Assembly: GCA_039923155.1 (NCBI GenBank)
Contig: JBDTDI010000075.1
Coordinates: 1 to 12,091 of the forward strand
Direction: 5' to 3'
Origin: Rhodococcus_D sp039923155
Lineage (GTDB): Bacteria > Actinomycetota > Actinomycetes > Mycobacteriales > Mycobacteriaceae
DNA length: 12,091 nt
In this document: piece by piece, positions 5,955 to 12,091 of the stretch
How positions within the stretch are numbered: position 1 is the first letter of the stretch
Layout of the letters: every line of letters begins with the position of its first letter
Program-made: the position numbers and the translations under genes
The notes under the pieces: model-generated
The model's database searches: none
What the model was told of the DNA's origin: nothing
The model's input: only the letters and a program-made list of their open reading frames with translations

Positions 5955-6950
5955 GTGCGGCTGCTGGTCACTGGTGGAGCCGGTTTCATCGGCGCGAACT
6001 TCGTTCACCTGACGGTGGCGGAGCACCCCGAGCACGAGGTCACGGTGCTGGACGCGATGACCTACGCAGCCAACCGGGCCAGCCTCGACCCGGTGGCGGG
6101 CTCGATCGAGGTGGTGGAGGGCTCGATCGCGGACTCACCGCTGGTCGACCGCCTCGTCGCCACCCACGACGTGGTGGTCAACTTCGCCGCCGAGAGCCAC
6201 AACGACAACTCGCTGCGCGACCCGGAACCGTTCCTGCAGACCAACATCGTCGGCACCTACCGGCTGCTGGAGGCGGTGCGGGCGCACGGCAGGCGCCTGC
6301 ACCACGTGTCCACCGACGAGGTGTTCGGCGACCTGGAGCTGGACGACCCCAAGCGGTTCACCGAGGACACCCCCTACCGGCCGTCGAGCCCGTACTCCGC
6401 CACCAAGGCCGGCGCCGACCTGCTGGTCCGCGCGTGGGTCCGCAGCTTTGCGGTGGCGGCCACGATCAGCAACTGCAGCAACAACTACGGCCCCTACCAG
6501 CACGTCGAGAAGTTCATCCCGCGCCAGATCACCAACGTCCTCACCGGCACCAAGCCGAAGGTCTACGGCGCGGGGGCCAACGTCCGGGACTGGATCCACG
6601 TCGACGACCACAACCGGGCGCTGCACGCCATCCTGGACCGTGGCCGGCTCGGTGAGACCTACCTGATCGGGGCCGACGGCGAGGCCGACAACCTGACCGT
6701 GGTGCGGACCCTGCTCCGGGTGCTGGGCCGGGACGAGGACTGGTTCGACCTCGTGGGCGACCGCCCCGGCCACGACCTTCGCTACGCGATAGACGCGGGG
6801 CGCCTGCGCACCGAGCTCGGGTGGACCCCGCAGTACTCCGACCTGGAGGCGGGCCTGACGGCGACGGTGGCGTGGTACGCCGAGCACGAGGCGTGGTGGC
6901 GCCCGACCAAGGCCGCCACCGAGGCCGGCTACGCCGAGCTGGGCCGGTAG
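5955..6950 (+). CDS. rmlB: dTDP-glucose 4,6-dehydratase
   Basis: Second step of dTDP-L-rhamnose synthesis: NAD-dependent conversion of dTDP-glucose to dTDP-4-keto-6-deoxyglucose, in the cytoplasm. Protein of 331 residues, full length for the family. It is an extended short-chain dehydrogenase: Rossmann motif TGGAGFIG at residues 6-13, VLDAMTYAANRASL (nucleotide and NAD contacts), the catalytic Thr-Asp-Glu triple at 120-122 (STDEVFGDLE), and the YxxxK pair Tyr147/Lys151 in PYSATKAG. Asp-Glu next to Thr separates dehydratases from simple epimerases. Start GTG 5955 was chosen because AGGAGGAGG (5941-5949) lies 5 nt upstream and the Rossmann strand begins at once; the frame stays open upstream but reads as non-coding. 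It is the first gene of the + strand run, with rmlD 3 bp behind. In M. tuberculosis rmlB lies elsewhere with rmlC. Confidence 0.96.
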   Translation: MRLLVTGGAGFIGANFVHLTVAEHPEHEVTVLDAMTYAANRASLDPVAGSIEVVEGSIADSPLVDRLVATHDVVVNFAAESHNDNSLRDPEPFLQTNIVGTYRLLEAVRAHGRRLHHVSTDEVFGDLELDDPKRFTEDTPYRPSSPYSATKAGADLLVRAWVRSFAVAATISNCSNNYGPYQHVEKFIPRQITNVLTGTKPKVYGAGANVRDWIHVDDHNRALHAILDRGRLGETYLIGADGEADNLTVVRTLLRVLGRDEDWFDLVGDRPGHDLRYAIDAGRLRTELGWTPQYSDLEAGLTATVAWYAEHEAWWRPTKAATEAGYAELGR

Positions 6951-6953
6951 AGG

Positions 6954-7811
6954 ATGCGGCTGCTGGTTACCGGTGGACGGGGTCAGCTCGGCACCGACGT
7001 CGCCCTGCGGGCTCGGGCCGCCGGGTGGGACGTCACCGCGCCCGGCTCGGCCGAGCTCGACATCACCGACGCGAGGGCGCTCGACGGTGCGCTCACCGGG
7101 GTCGACGTGGTGGTGAACTGCGCGGCCTACACGGCGGTCGACGCCGCGGAGAGCGCGCCCGCTGCGGCCGCCGCGATCAACGACACCGGGGCCGGGCTGG
7201 TGGCCGCGGCCTGCGCCGCCCACTCCGCGCGCCTGGTCCACGTCTCCACCGACTACGTGTTCGACGGCGCTGCCACCGCGCCCTACGAGCCGGGCGACCC
7301 GACCGGGCCCCGCTCGGTCTACGGGCGCACCAAGCTCGCCGGCGAGACGGCCGTGCTCCTGGCCCTGCCCACCGCGCACGTGGTGCGCACCGCGTGGGTC
7401 TACGGGCCGCACGGTGCCAACTTCGTCGCCACCATGGCCCGCCTGGAGGGTGAGCGGGACACCATCGACGTGGTCGACGACCAGCAGGGCTCGCCCACCG
7501 CCACCGGCGACCTGGCGCTGGGACTGCTCGAGCTCGCCGCGGCCGTCGACACCCCCGGCGGGGTGCTGCACGCCACCGCCGCAGGGCAGACCACCTGGTG
7601 CGGGCTCGCGCGGGCGGTGTTCGTCGAGCTGGGAGCCGACCCGGAGCGGGTGCGCCCGACGACCACCGACGCCTTCCCCCGACCGGCTCCGCGCCCGGCG
7701 TACTCCGTGCTCAGCGGGCGGGCGTGGGCCGCGGCCGGGCTCACCCCGCTGGCGGACTGGCGCGCCGCGCTGCACCGCGCGGTGTCCCACGACGGGCTGC
7801 TGAACCGGTGA
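6954..7811 (+). CDS. rmlD: dTDP-4-dehydrorhamnose reductase
   Basis: Last step of dTDP-L-rhamnose synthesis: NAD(P)H-dependent reduction of dTDP-4-keto-L-rhamnose. Protein of 285 residues. It shows TGGRGQLG (residues 6-13, cofactor binding), AELDITD, VVNCAAYTAVDAAE, HVSTDYVFDG with the active-site Ser/Thr, and the YxxxK pair Tyr123/Lys127 in SVYGRTKLAGE. VRTAWVYGPHGANFV and DQQGSPT are also characteristic of RmlD. It starts 3 bp after the rmlB stop and ends in a 4-bp GTGA overlap with wbbL, so the three genes are almost certainly co-transcribed and translationally coupled. The pathway partners rmlA and rmlC are not in the window. Confidence 0.96.
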   Translation: MRLLVTGGRGQLGTDVALRARAAGWDVTAPGSAELDITDARALDGALTGVDVVVNCAAYTAVDAAESAPAAAAAINDTGAGLVAAACAAHSARLVHVSTDYVFDGAATAPYEPGDPTGPRSVYGRTKLAGETAVLLALPTAHVVRTAWVYGPHGANFVATMARLEGERDTIDVVDDQQGSPTATGDLALGLLELAAAVDTPGGVLHATAAGQTTWCGLARAVFVELGADPERVRPTTTDAFPRPAPRPAYSVLSGRAWAAAGLTPLADWRAALHRAVSHDGLLNR

Positions 7812-8716
7812 CGAGCTCTGGACCACTGGCCGTCGTGGTCGTGACCTACTCGCCGGGGGCGCACCTCGAGGCGTTCCTGGCCGGGCTGGAGGCGGCGACC
7901 CGTCACCACCCGGTCGTGGTGCTCGCCGACAACGGGTCCACCGACGGAGCTCCCGAAGCCGCCTGCACGCGTCACCGCAACGTGCGGCTGCTGCCGATGG
8001 GGGAGAACCTCGGATACGGGTCGGCGGTGAACCGTGCGGTGGCCGAGCTCGACGCCGAGGTGGAGTGGGTGCTGGTCAGCAACCCGGACGTGGTTCTCGC
8101 CCCGGGCAGCGTTGACGAGCTGTTGGCGGTGGCGGCCCGCTGGCCCCGGGCGGGGGCGGTTGGCCCGCTGGTGCGCGAGCCCGACGGCACGGTGTACCCC
8201 TCGGCGCGGGAGGTGCCCGACCTCATCACCGGCACCGGCCATGCCCTGCTGGCCAGGGCGTGGCCGTCGAACCCGTTCAGCGCGGCCTACCGGCGAAGCA
8301 CCGAGGCGCCCGTCGAGCGCACCGCGGGCTGGTTGTCCGGCTCCTGCCTGCTGCTGCGGCGGCAGGCCCTGGCCAGCGTGGGAGGGTTCGACTCGCGCTA
8401 CTTCATGTACTTCGAGGACGTCGACCTCGGTGACCGCCTGGCCCGGGCGGGGTGGCTCAACGTCTACGCCCCGAGCGCGGAGGTGGTGCACGCACAGGGG
8501 CACGCCGCCGACCGGGCCGCCGGGGCGATGCTGGCGGCGCACCACGCCAGCGCCTACCGCTTCACCGCCCAGCGTCACCCTGGGCTGCGGGGTCTGCCGC
8601 TGCGCGCTGGACTGCGCAGCGGCCTGGCGCTGCGTCGGTGGTGGGGTGCCCGGCGGACCGGACGGTCAGGTGCGGTGCGCCACCGGGATGACCTGGGTGG
8701 AGTCGGGGTCGGCTGA
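7808..8716 (+). CDS. wbbL: GlcNAc-diphosphoryl-polyprenol rhamnosyltransferase (GT2 family)
   Basis: In mycobacteria WbbL moves rhamnose from dTDP-L-rhamnose to polyprenyl-PP-GlcNAc, forming the linker that joins arabinogalactan to peptidoglycan on the inner face of the membrane. Protein of 302 residues with a GT2/GT-A fold: VVVVTYSPG, ADNGSTDG (Asn42-Gly-Ser-Thr-Asp46), NLGYGSAVN, SNPDVVL (residues 91-97, the place of the DxD metal site), AGWLSGSCLLLRR, and FMYFEDVDLGDRL with Glu203/Asp204/Asp206 near the catalytic base. GTG 7808 overlaps the rmlD stop (GTGA), which fixes the start. Placement after rmlD and before manB matches the mycobacterial wbbL1 locus. The last 50 bp overlap a small gene on the other strand. 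The last 20 or so residues are Gly/Arg-rich and probably not conserved. Acceptor specificity is inferred from context. Confidence 0.92.
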   Translation: MTSSGPLAVVVVTYSPGAHLEAFLAGLEAATRHHPVVVLADNGSTDGAPEAACTRHRNVRLLPMGENLGYGSAVNRAVAELDAEVEWVLVSNPDVVLAPGSVDELLAVAARWPRAGAVGPLVREPDGTVYPSAREVPDLITGTGHALLARAWPSNPFSAAYRRSTEAPVERTAGWLSGSCLLLRRQALASVGGFDSRYFMYFEDVDLGDRLARAGWLNVYAPSAEVVHAQGHAADRAAGAMLAAHHASAYRFTAQRHPGLRGLPLRAGLRSGLALRRWWGARRTGRSGAVRHRDDLGGVGVG

Positions 8717-8941
8717 GCCAGCGTTGGCAGCGGTCACCACGTGCCGCGGGATCCGCACGGTGGCGCAGGAGTCGGCGGGCGAGCGTGCCACCTCCAGGGT
8801 GACCACCGAGGAGTTGCGGGACCGGGCGGCGCTCAAGGTGGCGTCCGCACGGGTGCGCGCATCGAGGTCGGACCCGGGCTCGACGCAGCTGCCCGAGCCG
8901 GTGGCGACAATGGTCCGGCGGCGACCCCAGGGTTGCTTCAC
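8666..8941 (-). CDS. Small uncharacterised protein encoded opposite the wbbL-manB gap
   Basis: Reading frame of 91 residues that I do not recognise. Evidence for coding: nearly all codons end in G or C (by eye about nine in ten) over its whole length, including the part outside wbbL. The start GTG 8941 has GGGAGG (8951-8956, minus strand) 9 nt upstream, with an in-frame stop just before that. The residue mix is balanced rather than Arg/Pro-heavy like the false frames here. The protein starts with a basic KQPWGRRR stretch and is rich in Ser, Ala, Thr and Asp, with two cysteines; there is no clear signal peptide or membrane segment. It overlaps the 3' end of wbbL by 51 bp, convergently, and is divergent from manB. 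It could be a lineage-specific regulator, a remnant of a larger protein, or a false gene with lucky composition. Confidence 0.55.
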   Translation of the reverse strand: MKQPWGRRRTIVATGSGSCVEPGSDLDARTRADATLSAARSRNSSVVTLEVARSPADSCATVRIPRHVVTAANAGSADPDSTQVIPVAHRT

Positions 8942-8950
8942 CTCACCTGG

Positions 8951-8956
8951 CCTCCC
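8951..8956 (-). promoter_or_regulatory. Ribosome binding site of the small gene at 8666-8941
   Basis: GGGAGG on the minus strand, 9 nt before GTG 8941. An in-frame stop lies a little further upstream, so this is the only well-supported start for that frame. Confidence 0.45.
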
Positions 8957-9082
8957 TCCTGGTCAGGGGCTCACAGTAGTGTCCGCCACCGGTGCCCGAC
9001 TGACGACGCGCCGCGACGACGGGTGGTAGGGGCGGGGGCGCGAGGTGGCGCCACGACCCGCAGGACCGGGGAGGTACCGAAG
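8957..9082. promoter_or_regulatory. Divergent leader between the small gene and manB
   Basis: This 126-bp stretch should carry the promoters of manB (+) and the small gene (-). The only notable AT-containing patch is ACAGTAGTGT (8973-8982). It offers a -10-like TAGTGT (8977-8982) on the + strand and TACTGT (8973-8978) on the minus strand, without good -35 boxes. manB has a ribosome site GGGGAGG (9068-9074), 8 nt before its start. An internal promoter here would let manB be expressed apart from rmlB-rmlD-wbbL. Confidence 0.3.
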
Positions 9083-10159
9083 GTGAGCAACAACGCGGTG
9101 GACGCGGTGATCCTGGTGGGCGGCAAGGGAACTCGACTTCGCCCGCTCACCATGTCGGCGCCCAAGCCAATGCTGCCCACCGCGGGCGTCCCGTTCCTGC
9201 ACCACCTGCTCTCCCGGGTCCGCGCGGCCGGCATCACCCACGTGGTGCTCGGCACCTCCTACCGGGCCGAGGTCTTCGCCGAGCACTTCGGCGACGGCAG
9301 CGCGCTCGGCCTGGAGATGGAGTACGTCAGCGAGCCGGAGCCGCTGGGCACCGGGGGGGCGATCCGGAACGTCGCGGACCGGCTCCGGGGTGAGAACGTG
9401 GTGGTCTTCAACGGTGACGTGCTGGGCGGCACCGATCTGCGGGCGGTGCTGTACACGCACCTGAGCACCGACGCCGACGTCACGCTGCACCTGGTGCGGG
9501 TCGGTGATCCCCGCTCCTACGGCTGCGTCCCGACCGACGTCGACGGTCGGGTCACCCAGTTCCTGGAGAAGACCGACGACCCGCCCACCGACCAGATCAA
9601 CGCTGGCTGCTACGTGTTTCGGCGCGAGATCATCGACGCCATCCCCACGGGGCGCCCGGTCTCGGTCGAGCGGGAGATCTTCCCGGGCCTGCTGACCGCG
9701 GGCCGGCGGGTGCAGGGCCACGTCGACGCCGCCTACTGGCGCGACATGGGCACCCCCGAGGACTTCGTCCGGGGGTCGGCCGACCTCGTCCGCGGCGTCG
9801 CCCCCTCGGACGCGTTGCCGGGTCCGACCGGTGAGGCCCTCGTGCTCCCCGGGGCCGAGGTCGCACCGACGGCCCTGTTGCTGGGGGGAACCGTGGTCGG
9901 GTCCGGGGTCACCGTCGGTGCGGGCGCCCGGTTGGACGGCGCGGTGCTGTTCGACGGGTCGGTGATCGCCGACGGCGCCGTCGTGGAGCGGTCGATCATC
10001 GGGTTCGGCGCCCGGATCGGCGCCCGTGCGCTGGTCCGGGACGGCGTCATCGGTGACCGGGCGGTGGTGGGGGCGCGCTGCGAGCTGCTGCGGGGCGCGC
10101 GGGTCTGGCCGGAGGTGGTGCTGCCCGACGGTGGTGTCCGCTTCTCCACCGACGTGTGA
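9083..10159 (+). CDS. manB: Mannose-1-phosphate guanylyltransferase (GDP-mannose pyrophosphorylase)
   Basis: Makes GDP-mannose from mannose-1-phosphate and GTP, the donor for mannosylated lipids, lipoglycans and proteins. Protein of 358 residues, the length of the mycobacterial ManB (Rv3264c, the enzyme with ManC-type activity). N-terminal nucleotidyltransferase domain: the signature VGGKGTRLRPLT (residues 12-23), Lys28 in APKPML, LGTGGAIR (88-95), metal-binding Asp112 in FNGDVL, and FLEKTDDP. The C-terminal part, from about residue 250, is a left-handed beta-helix built of hexapeptide repeats (ALVLPGAEVAPTALLLGG, VIADGAVVERSIIG and so on), usual in this family. Start GTG 9083 has GGGGAGG 8 nt upstream; the frame is open further upstream but reads as non-coding. 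Substrate (mannose versus glucose) is assigned from synteny and overall resemblance. It overlaps the glycosylase start by 4 bp (GTGA). Confidence 0.93.
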   Translation: MSNNAVDAVILVGGKGTRLRPLTMSAPKPMLPTAGVPFLHHLLSRVRAAGITHVVLGTSYRAEVFAEHFGDGSALGLEMEYVSEPEPLGTGGAIRNVADRLRGENVVVFNGDVLGGTDLRAVLYTHLSTDADVTLHLVRVGDPRSYGCVPTDVDGRVTQFLEKTDDPPTDQINAGCYVFRREIIDAIPTGRPVSVEREIFPGLLTAGRRVQGHVDAAYWRDMGTPEDFVRGSADLVRGVAPSDALPGPTGEALVLPGAEVAPTALLLGGTVVGSGVTVGAGARLDGAVLFDGSVIADGAVVERSIIGFGARIGARALVRDGVIGDRAVVGARCELLRGARVWPEVVLPDGGVRFSTDV

Positions 10160-11067
10160 GCGGGTGCGGTGAGCGCAGCTGGCGCCCGGACTTCGTCGTC
10201 AACCTCCCCACGGTGCTGCGGCCGCTGCGACGCGGGCGCTCCGATCCCACGTCGCACTCCGAGGGCACCCGGCTCTGGCGTGCGTCCAACACCCCCGAGG
10301 GCCCGCTGACGCTGGCGGTGGCGGTGACCGCCGGCGGCACGGTGCACGCGCACGCCTGGGGCCCGGGCGCGGACTGGGGCCTGGCCGGGCTGCCCGCACT
10401 GTTGGGGGCCGACGACGACCCAGGGTCGTTCACCTGTCACCACGACCGCATCGCCGCCGCCGTGCGCGCGGTGCCGCACCTGCGCCTGGGGGCGACGGGC
10501 GCGGTGTGGGACGTGCTGCTCGGCGCGGTGCTGGAGCAGAAGGTCACCGGCACCGAGGCGCGGCGCTCGTGGCGGGAGCTGGTCTGGCGCTTCGGCGACC
10601 CCGCTCCGGGACCAGCGCCCGAGGGGCTGCGCCTGCCCCCGTCGCCGGAGCAGCTCCTGCGCATCCCGGACTGGGAGTGGCACCGCGCGGGGGTAGATCT
10701 GAGCCGCCGCCGGGCGCTGCTGGGCGCGGCGAGCGTCGCCCACCGGTTGGAGCGGGCCACGCAGCTGCGGGGGGAATCCGGGCGCGAGCTGCTCCGCAAG
10801 GTCCGCGGTGTCGGGGTGTGGACCGCGGCTGAGGTGGCGCAGCGCGCCTGGGGTGACCCGGACGCGGTGAGCTTCGGGGACTTCCACATCCCCTCCGTGG
10901 TGGGGTGGGCCCTGGTGGGTCGCCCGCTGGACGACGACGGCATGGCCACGGTGCTGGCGCCCTACGCTCCGCAGCGCCAGCGGGCGGTGCGGCTGCTGGA
11001 GGCCACGGGCGCGCCCCGGCCGCGGTTCGGCCCCCGGCTCGCCCCCACCGACTACCGCCGCTACTGA
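10156..11067 (+). CDS. DNA-3-methyladenine glycosylase II-like (HhH-GPD) DNA repair protein
   Basis: Base-excision repair glycosylase of the AlkA/HhH-GPD superfamily, expected to remove alkylated bases from DNA. Protein of 303 residues. The N-terminal part (to about residue 100) resembles the AlkA-type beta domain. The helical part begins near AVWDVLLGAVLEQKVTG, a typical HhH-GPD entry helix with the conserved Gln-Lys. The helix-hairpin-helix is VRGVGVWTAAE (residues 216-226), and the catalytic Asp is Asp242 in FGDFHIPS. There are no iron-sulfur cysteines, which fits AlkA rather than Nth/MutY. GTG 10156 overlaps the manB stop (GTGA), so translation is coupled to a cell-wall sugar gene, although repair has no evident link to that pathway. 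The 3' end overlaps the convergent Nudix gene by 7 bp. Exact substrate range is unknown. Confidence 0.9.
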   Translation: MSGCGERSWRPDFVVNLPTVLRPLRRGRSDPTSHSEGTRLWRASNTPEGPLTLAVAVTAGGTVHAHAWGPGADWGLAGLPALLGADDDPGSFTCHHDRIAAAVRAVPHLRLGATGAVWDVLLGAVLEQKVTGTEARRSWRELVWRFGDPAPGPAPEGLRLPPSPEQLLRIPDWEWHRAGVDLSRRRALLGAASVAHRLERATQLRGESGRELLRKVRGVGVWTAAEVAQRAWGDPDAVSFGDFHIPSVVGWALVGRPLDDDGMATVLAPYAPQRQRAVRLLEATGAPRPRFGPRLAPTDYRRY

Positions 11068-11627
11068 CCGGAGGCCTGCAGCCGCAGCAGGCCCTGTGCC
11101 ACCAGCTCACCGATCGTGTCCTGCGCCGCGGTGTCGGGCAGCGCGTCCACCGGCCACCAGCGCAGGTCCACCGACTCTGCGCTGCGCACGATCTGCGCGT
11201 CGGGGCCGGCGCGCACCAGGAAGCGCACGTCCAGGTGCCGCGTGGGCACCCCACCGGAGCAGGTGATCGGGTGGGTGTCCAGGTGCAGCACCTCAGGGTC
11301 GATGCGCAGCAGGTCCAGCCCGGACTCCTCCTGAGCCTCCCGCAGCGCGGCGTCGCGCAGGGTCGCGTCGTCGGGCTCGCAGTGCCCGCCCAGCTGGACC
11401 CAGCGTCCCACCCGCGGGTGCAGGGTCAGCAGGACGTGGGTCGCGTCAGCGTCCAGCACCAGGGCCGAGGCGGTGACGTGCCCAGGGGTGCAGGAGCGCA
11501 GGCACGCGTCTGGGCGGGCGTCCAGGAACGCCAGCACGGTGTGCCGCAGCGCGTCCTGCCCGGCGGACGGGGCGGCGAAGTGCTGCAGGGCCGCCACGGT
11601 GGAGGCGTGCAGCGACTCGGGGCTCAC
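11061..11627 (-). CDS. Nudix hydrolase coupled to fbiB
   Basis: Protein of 188 residues that should hydrolyse a nucleoside-diphosphate-linked compound; the substrate is unknown. The Nudix motif spans residues 81-104: GHCEPDD, one residue longer than the standard spacing, then ALREAQEESGL. The metal-binding REAQEES core (Arg96, Glu97, Glu100, Glu101) is intact. The usual first Glu of the box is Asp87 or absent, a variant I recall from other actinobacterial Nudix proteins. The preceding strand VTASALVLDADATHVLLTLHP and RWVQLGGH are typical. Residues 1-45 form a helical N-terminal extension (HASTVAALQHFAAPS to AFLDARPDACLRSC). GTG 11627 overlaps the fbiB stop (GTGA), so the two proteins are made together, hinting at a role tied to F420 or its phosphate-containing intermediates (inference). 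The stop overlaps the convergent glycosylase end. Confidence 0.9.
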   Translation of the reverse strand: MSPESLHASTVAALQHFAAPSAGQDALRHTVLAFLDARPDACLRSCTPGHVTASALVLDADATHVLLTLHPRVGRWVQLGGHCEPDDATLRDAALREAQEESGLDLLRIDPEVLHLDTHPITCSGGVPTRHLDVRFLVRAGPDAQIVRSAESVDLRWWPVDALPDTAAQDTIGELVAQGLLRLQASGQ

Positions 11628-12091
11628 AGCTCGACCAGCGCGCAGCGGTGGTCGGGGGCCTCGCGGTGCGCCAGCGCCTGCGCCGGGTGCCCGATCGCCA
11701 CCGCCCCCAGCGGCACCCAGTCCGGGCGCAGGCCGAGCTCCCGGGTCACCAGCTCCGGGGTGAAGATGGTCGAGCCGACCCAGCACGACCCCAGGCCCTC
11801 GGCGGCCAGCGCGACCAGCAGGGCCTGCACGGCGGCCCCGACCGCCACGGTGAACATCGTCCGCTCTGCCGCGCGGCGGGCCTCGTCGGGATAGTCGTGG
11901 GCGCCGTCGGGCACGCAGAAGGGGATCACGAGCTCGGGGGCGTCGCGCAGCAGGTCGCCACGAGCGACCCGGTCGGCGATGCGAGCGGCGTCCAGCCCGT
12001 CGGCCGCGAGGTCCGCCCGCCACCGTTCGGCCATCACGTCCAGGAGCCTGCTCCGGAGCGCCGCGGTGCGAACCCAGGCGAAGCGCACCGG
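11624..12091 (-). CDS. fbiB: Coenzyme F420 biosynthesis protein FbiB, C-terminal nitroreductase-like domain (truncated by window edge)
   Basis: The frame stays open to the right edge, so only the last 155 or so residues of an expected 450-residue protein are seen. They match the C-terminal FMN-binding nitroreductase-like domain of FbiB: PVRFAWVRTAALRSRLLDVMAERW, then ELVIPFCVPDGAHDYPDE, the AAERTMFTVAVGAAVQALLVALAAEGLGSCWVGSTIF helix-strand region, and the closing VPLGAVAIGHPAQ. By established work on the mycobacterial protein, the N-terminal half adds glutamates to F420-0 and this domain reduces dehydro-F420-0 with FMN. fbiA would be expected just outside the window. An orphan nitroreductase is an alternative, but the location beside manB matches fbiB in mycobacteria. 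Translationally coupled to the downstream Nudix gene. Confidence 0.88.
   Translation of the reverse strand, partial: PVRFAWVRTAALRSRLLDVMAERWRADLAADGLDAARIADRVARGDLLRDAPELVIPFCVPDGAHDYPDEARRAAERTMFTVAVGAAVQALLVALAAEGLGSCWVGSTIFTPELVTRELGLRPDWVPLGAVAIGHPAQALAHREAPDHRCALVEL

Noticed and set aside
6135..7826. 563-codon minus-strand frame opposite rmlB and rmlD
   Set aside because: Low-complexity Gly/Val/Arg/His translation that spans two well-defined genes; typical of very GC-rich DNA.
8741..9082. Upstream extension of the manB frame
   Set aside because: Gly/Ala/Arg-rich with no family match; GTG 9083 has a good ribosome site just before the nucleotidyltransferase signature.
11628..12023. Upstream extension of the Nudix frame
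   Set aside because: It lies out of frame within fbiB and reads as Arg/Gly-rich; the GTGA overlap at 11624-11627 gives a clean coupled start.

Overview
The window is a very GC-rich (about 70% or more), densely packed stretch of actinobacterial chromosome with strong G/C bias at third codon positions and many GTG starts. The right two thirds (about 5.1-12.1 kb) keep the gene order known from mycobacteria and their relatives around rmlD-wbbL-manB and fbiAB: a TIGR03089 protein, rhamnose genes, the rhamnosyltransferase WbbL, the GDP-mannose pyrophosphorylase ManB, and FbiB of coenzyme F420 synthesis. This suggests a member of the Mycobacteriales/Pseudonocardiales group or a near relative. The sequence alone does not fix the genus. 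I see no rRNA, tRNA, CRISPR array, insertion sequence or prophage gene.

Left region (1-5.1 kb). A ROK-family transcriptional regulator enters from the left edge (+) and ends inside a short tandem repeat. It is followed by an unrecognised 194-residue conserved-type protein (+) whose stop codon overlaps that of a convergent MarR regulator (-). The MarR gene is divergent from a class C beta-lactamase-fold serine hydrolase/esterase (+). A large near-perfect inverted repeat then separates that hydrolase from a convergent luciferase-like, limonene-monooxygenase-like flavin oxidoreductase (-).

Central region (5.1-11.07 kb). A TIGR03089 truncated acyl-adenylate domain protein (-) is divergent from the + strand run rmlB, rmlD, wbbL, manB and a DNA glycosylase. 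rmlB and rmlD supply steps 2 and 4 of dTDP-L-rhamnose synthesis. WbbL uses dTDP-rhamnose to build the polyprenyl-PP-GlcNAc-Rha linker of the cell wall. ManB supplies GDP-mannose. rmlA and rmlC are not in the window. Between wbbL and manB lies a 366-bp gap that appears to hold a small uncharacterised gene on the opposite strand. Two similar palindromes (GGCAC-N3/4-GTGCC) sit in the divergent promoter region in front of rmlB.

Right edge (11.06-12.09 kb). A Nudix hydrolase (-) is translationally coupled to the C-terminal flavin domain of FbiB (-), which runs off the right edge. The FbiB-Nudix pair converges on the DNA glycosylase with overlapping stop codons.

Most of the window is conserved housekeeping content. 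The items most worth a second look are the small gene at 8666-8941, the paired palindromes before rmlB, the tandem repeats at the ROK stop codon and the Nudix-FbiB coupling.
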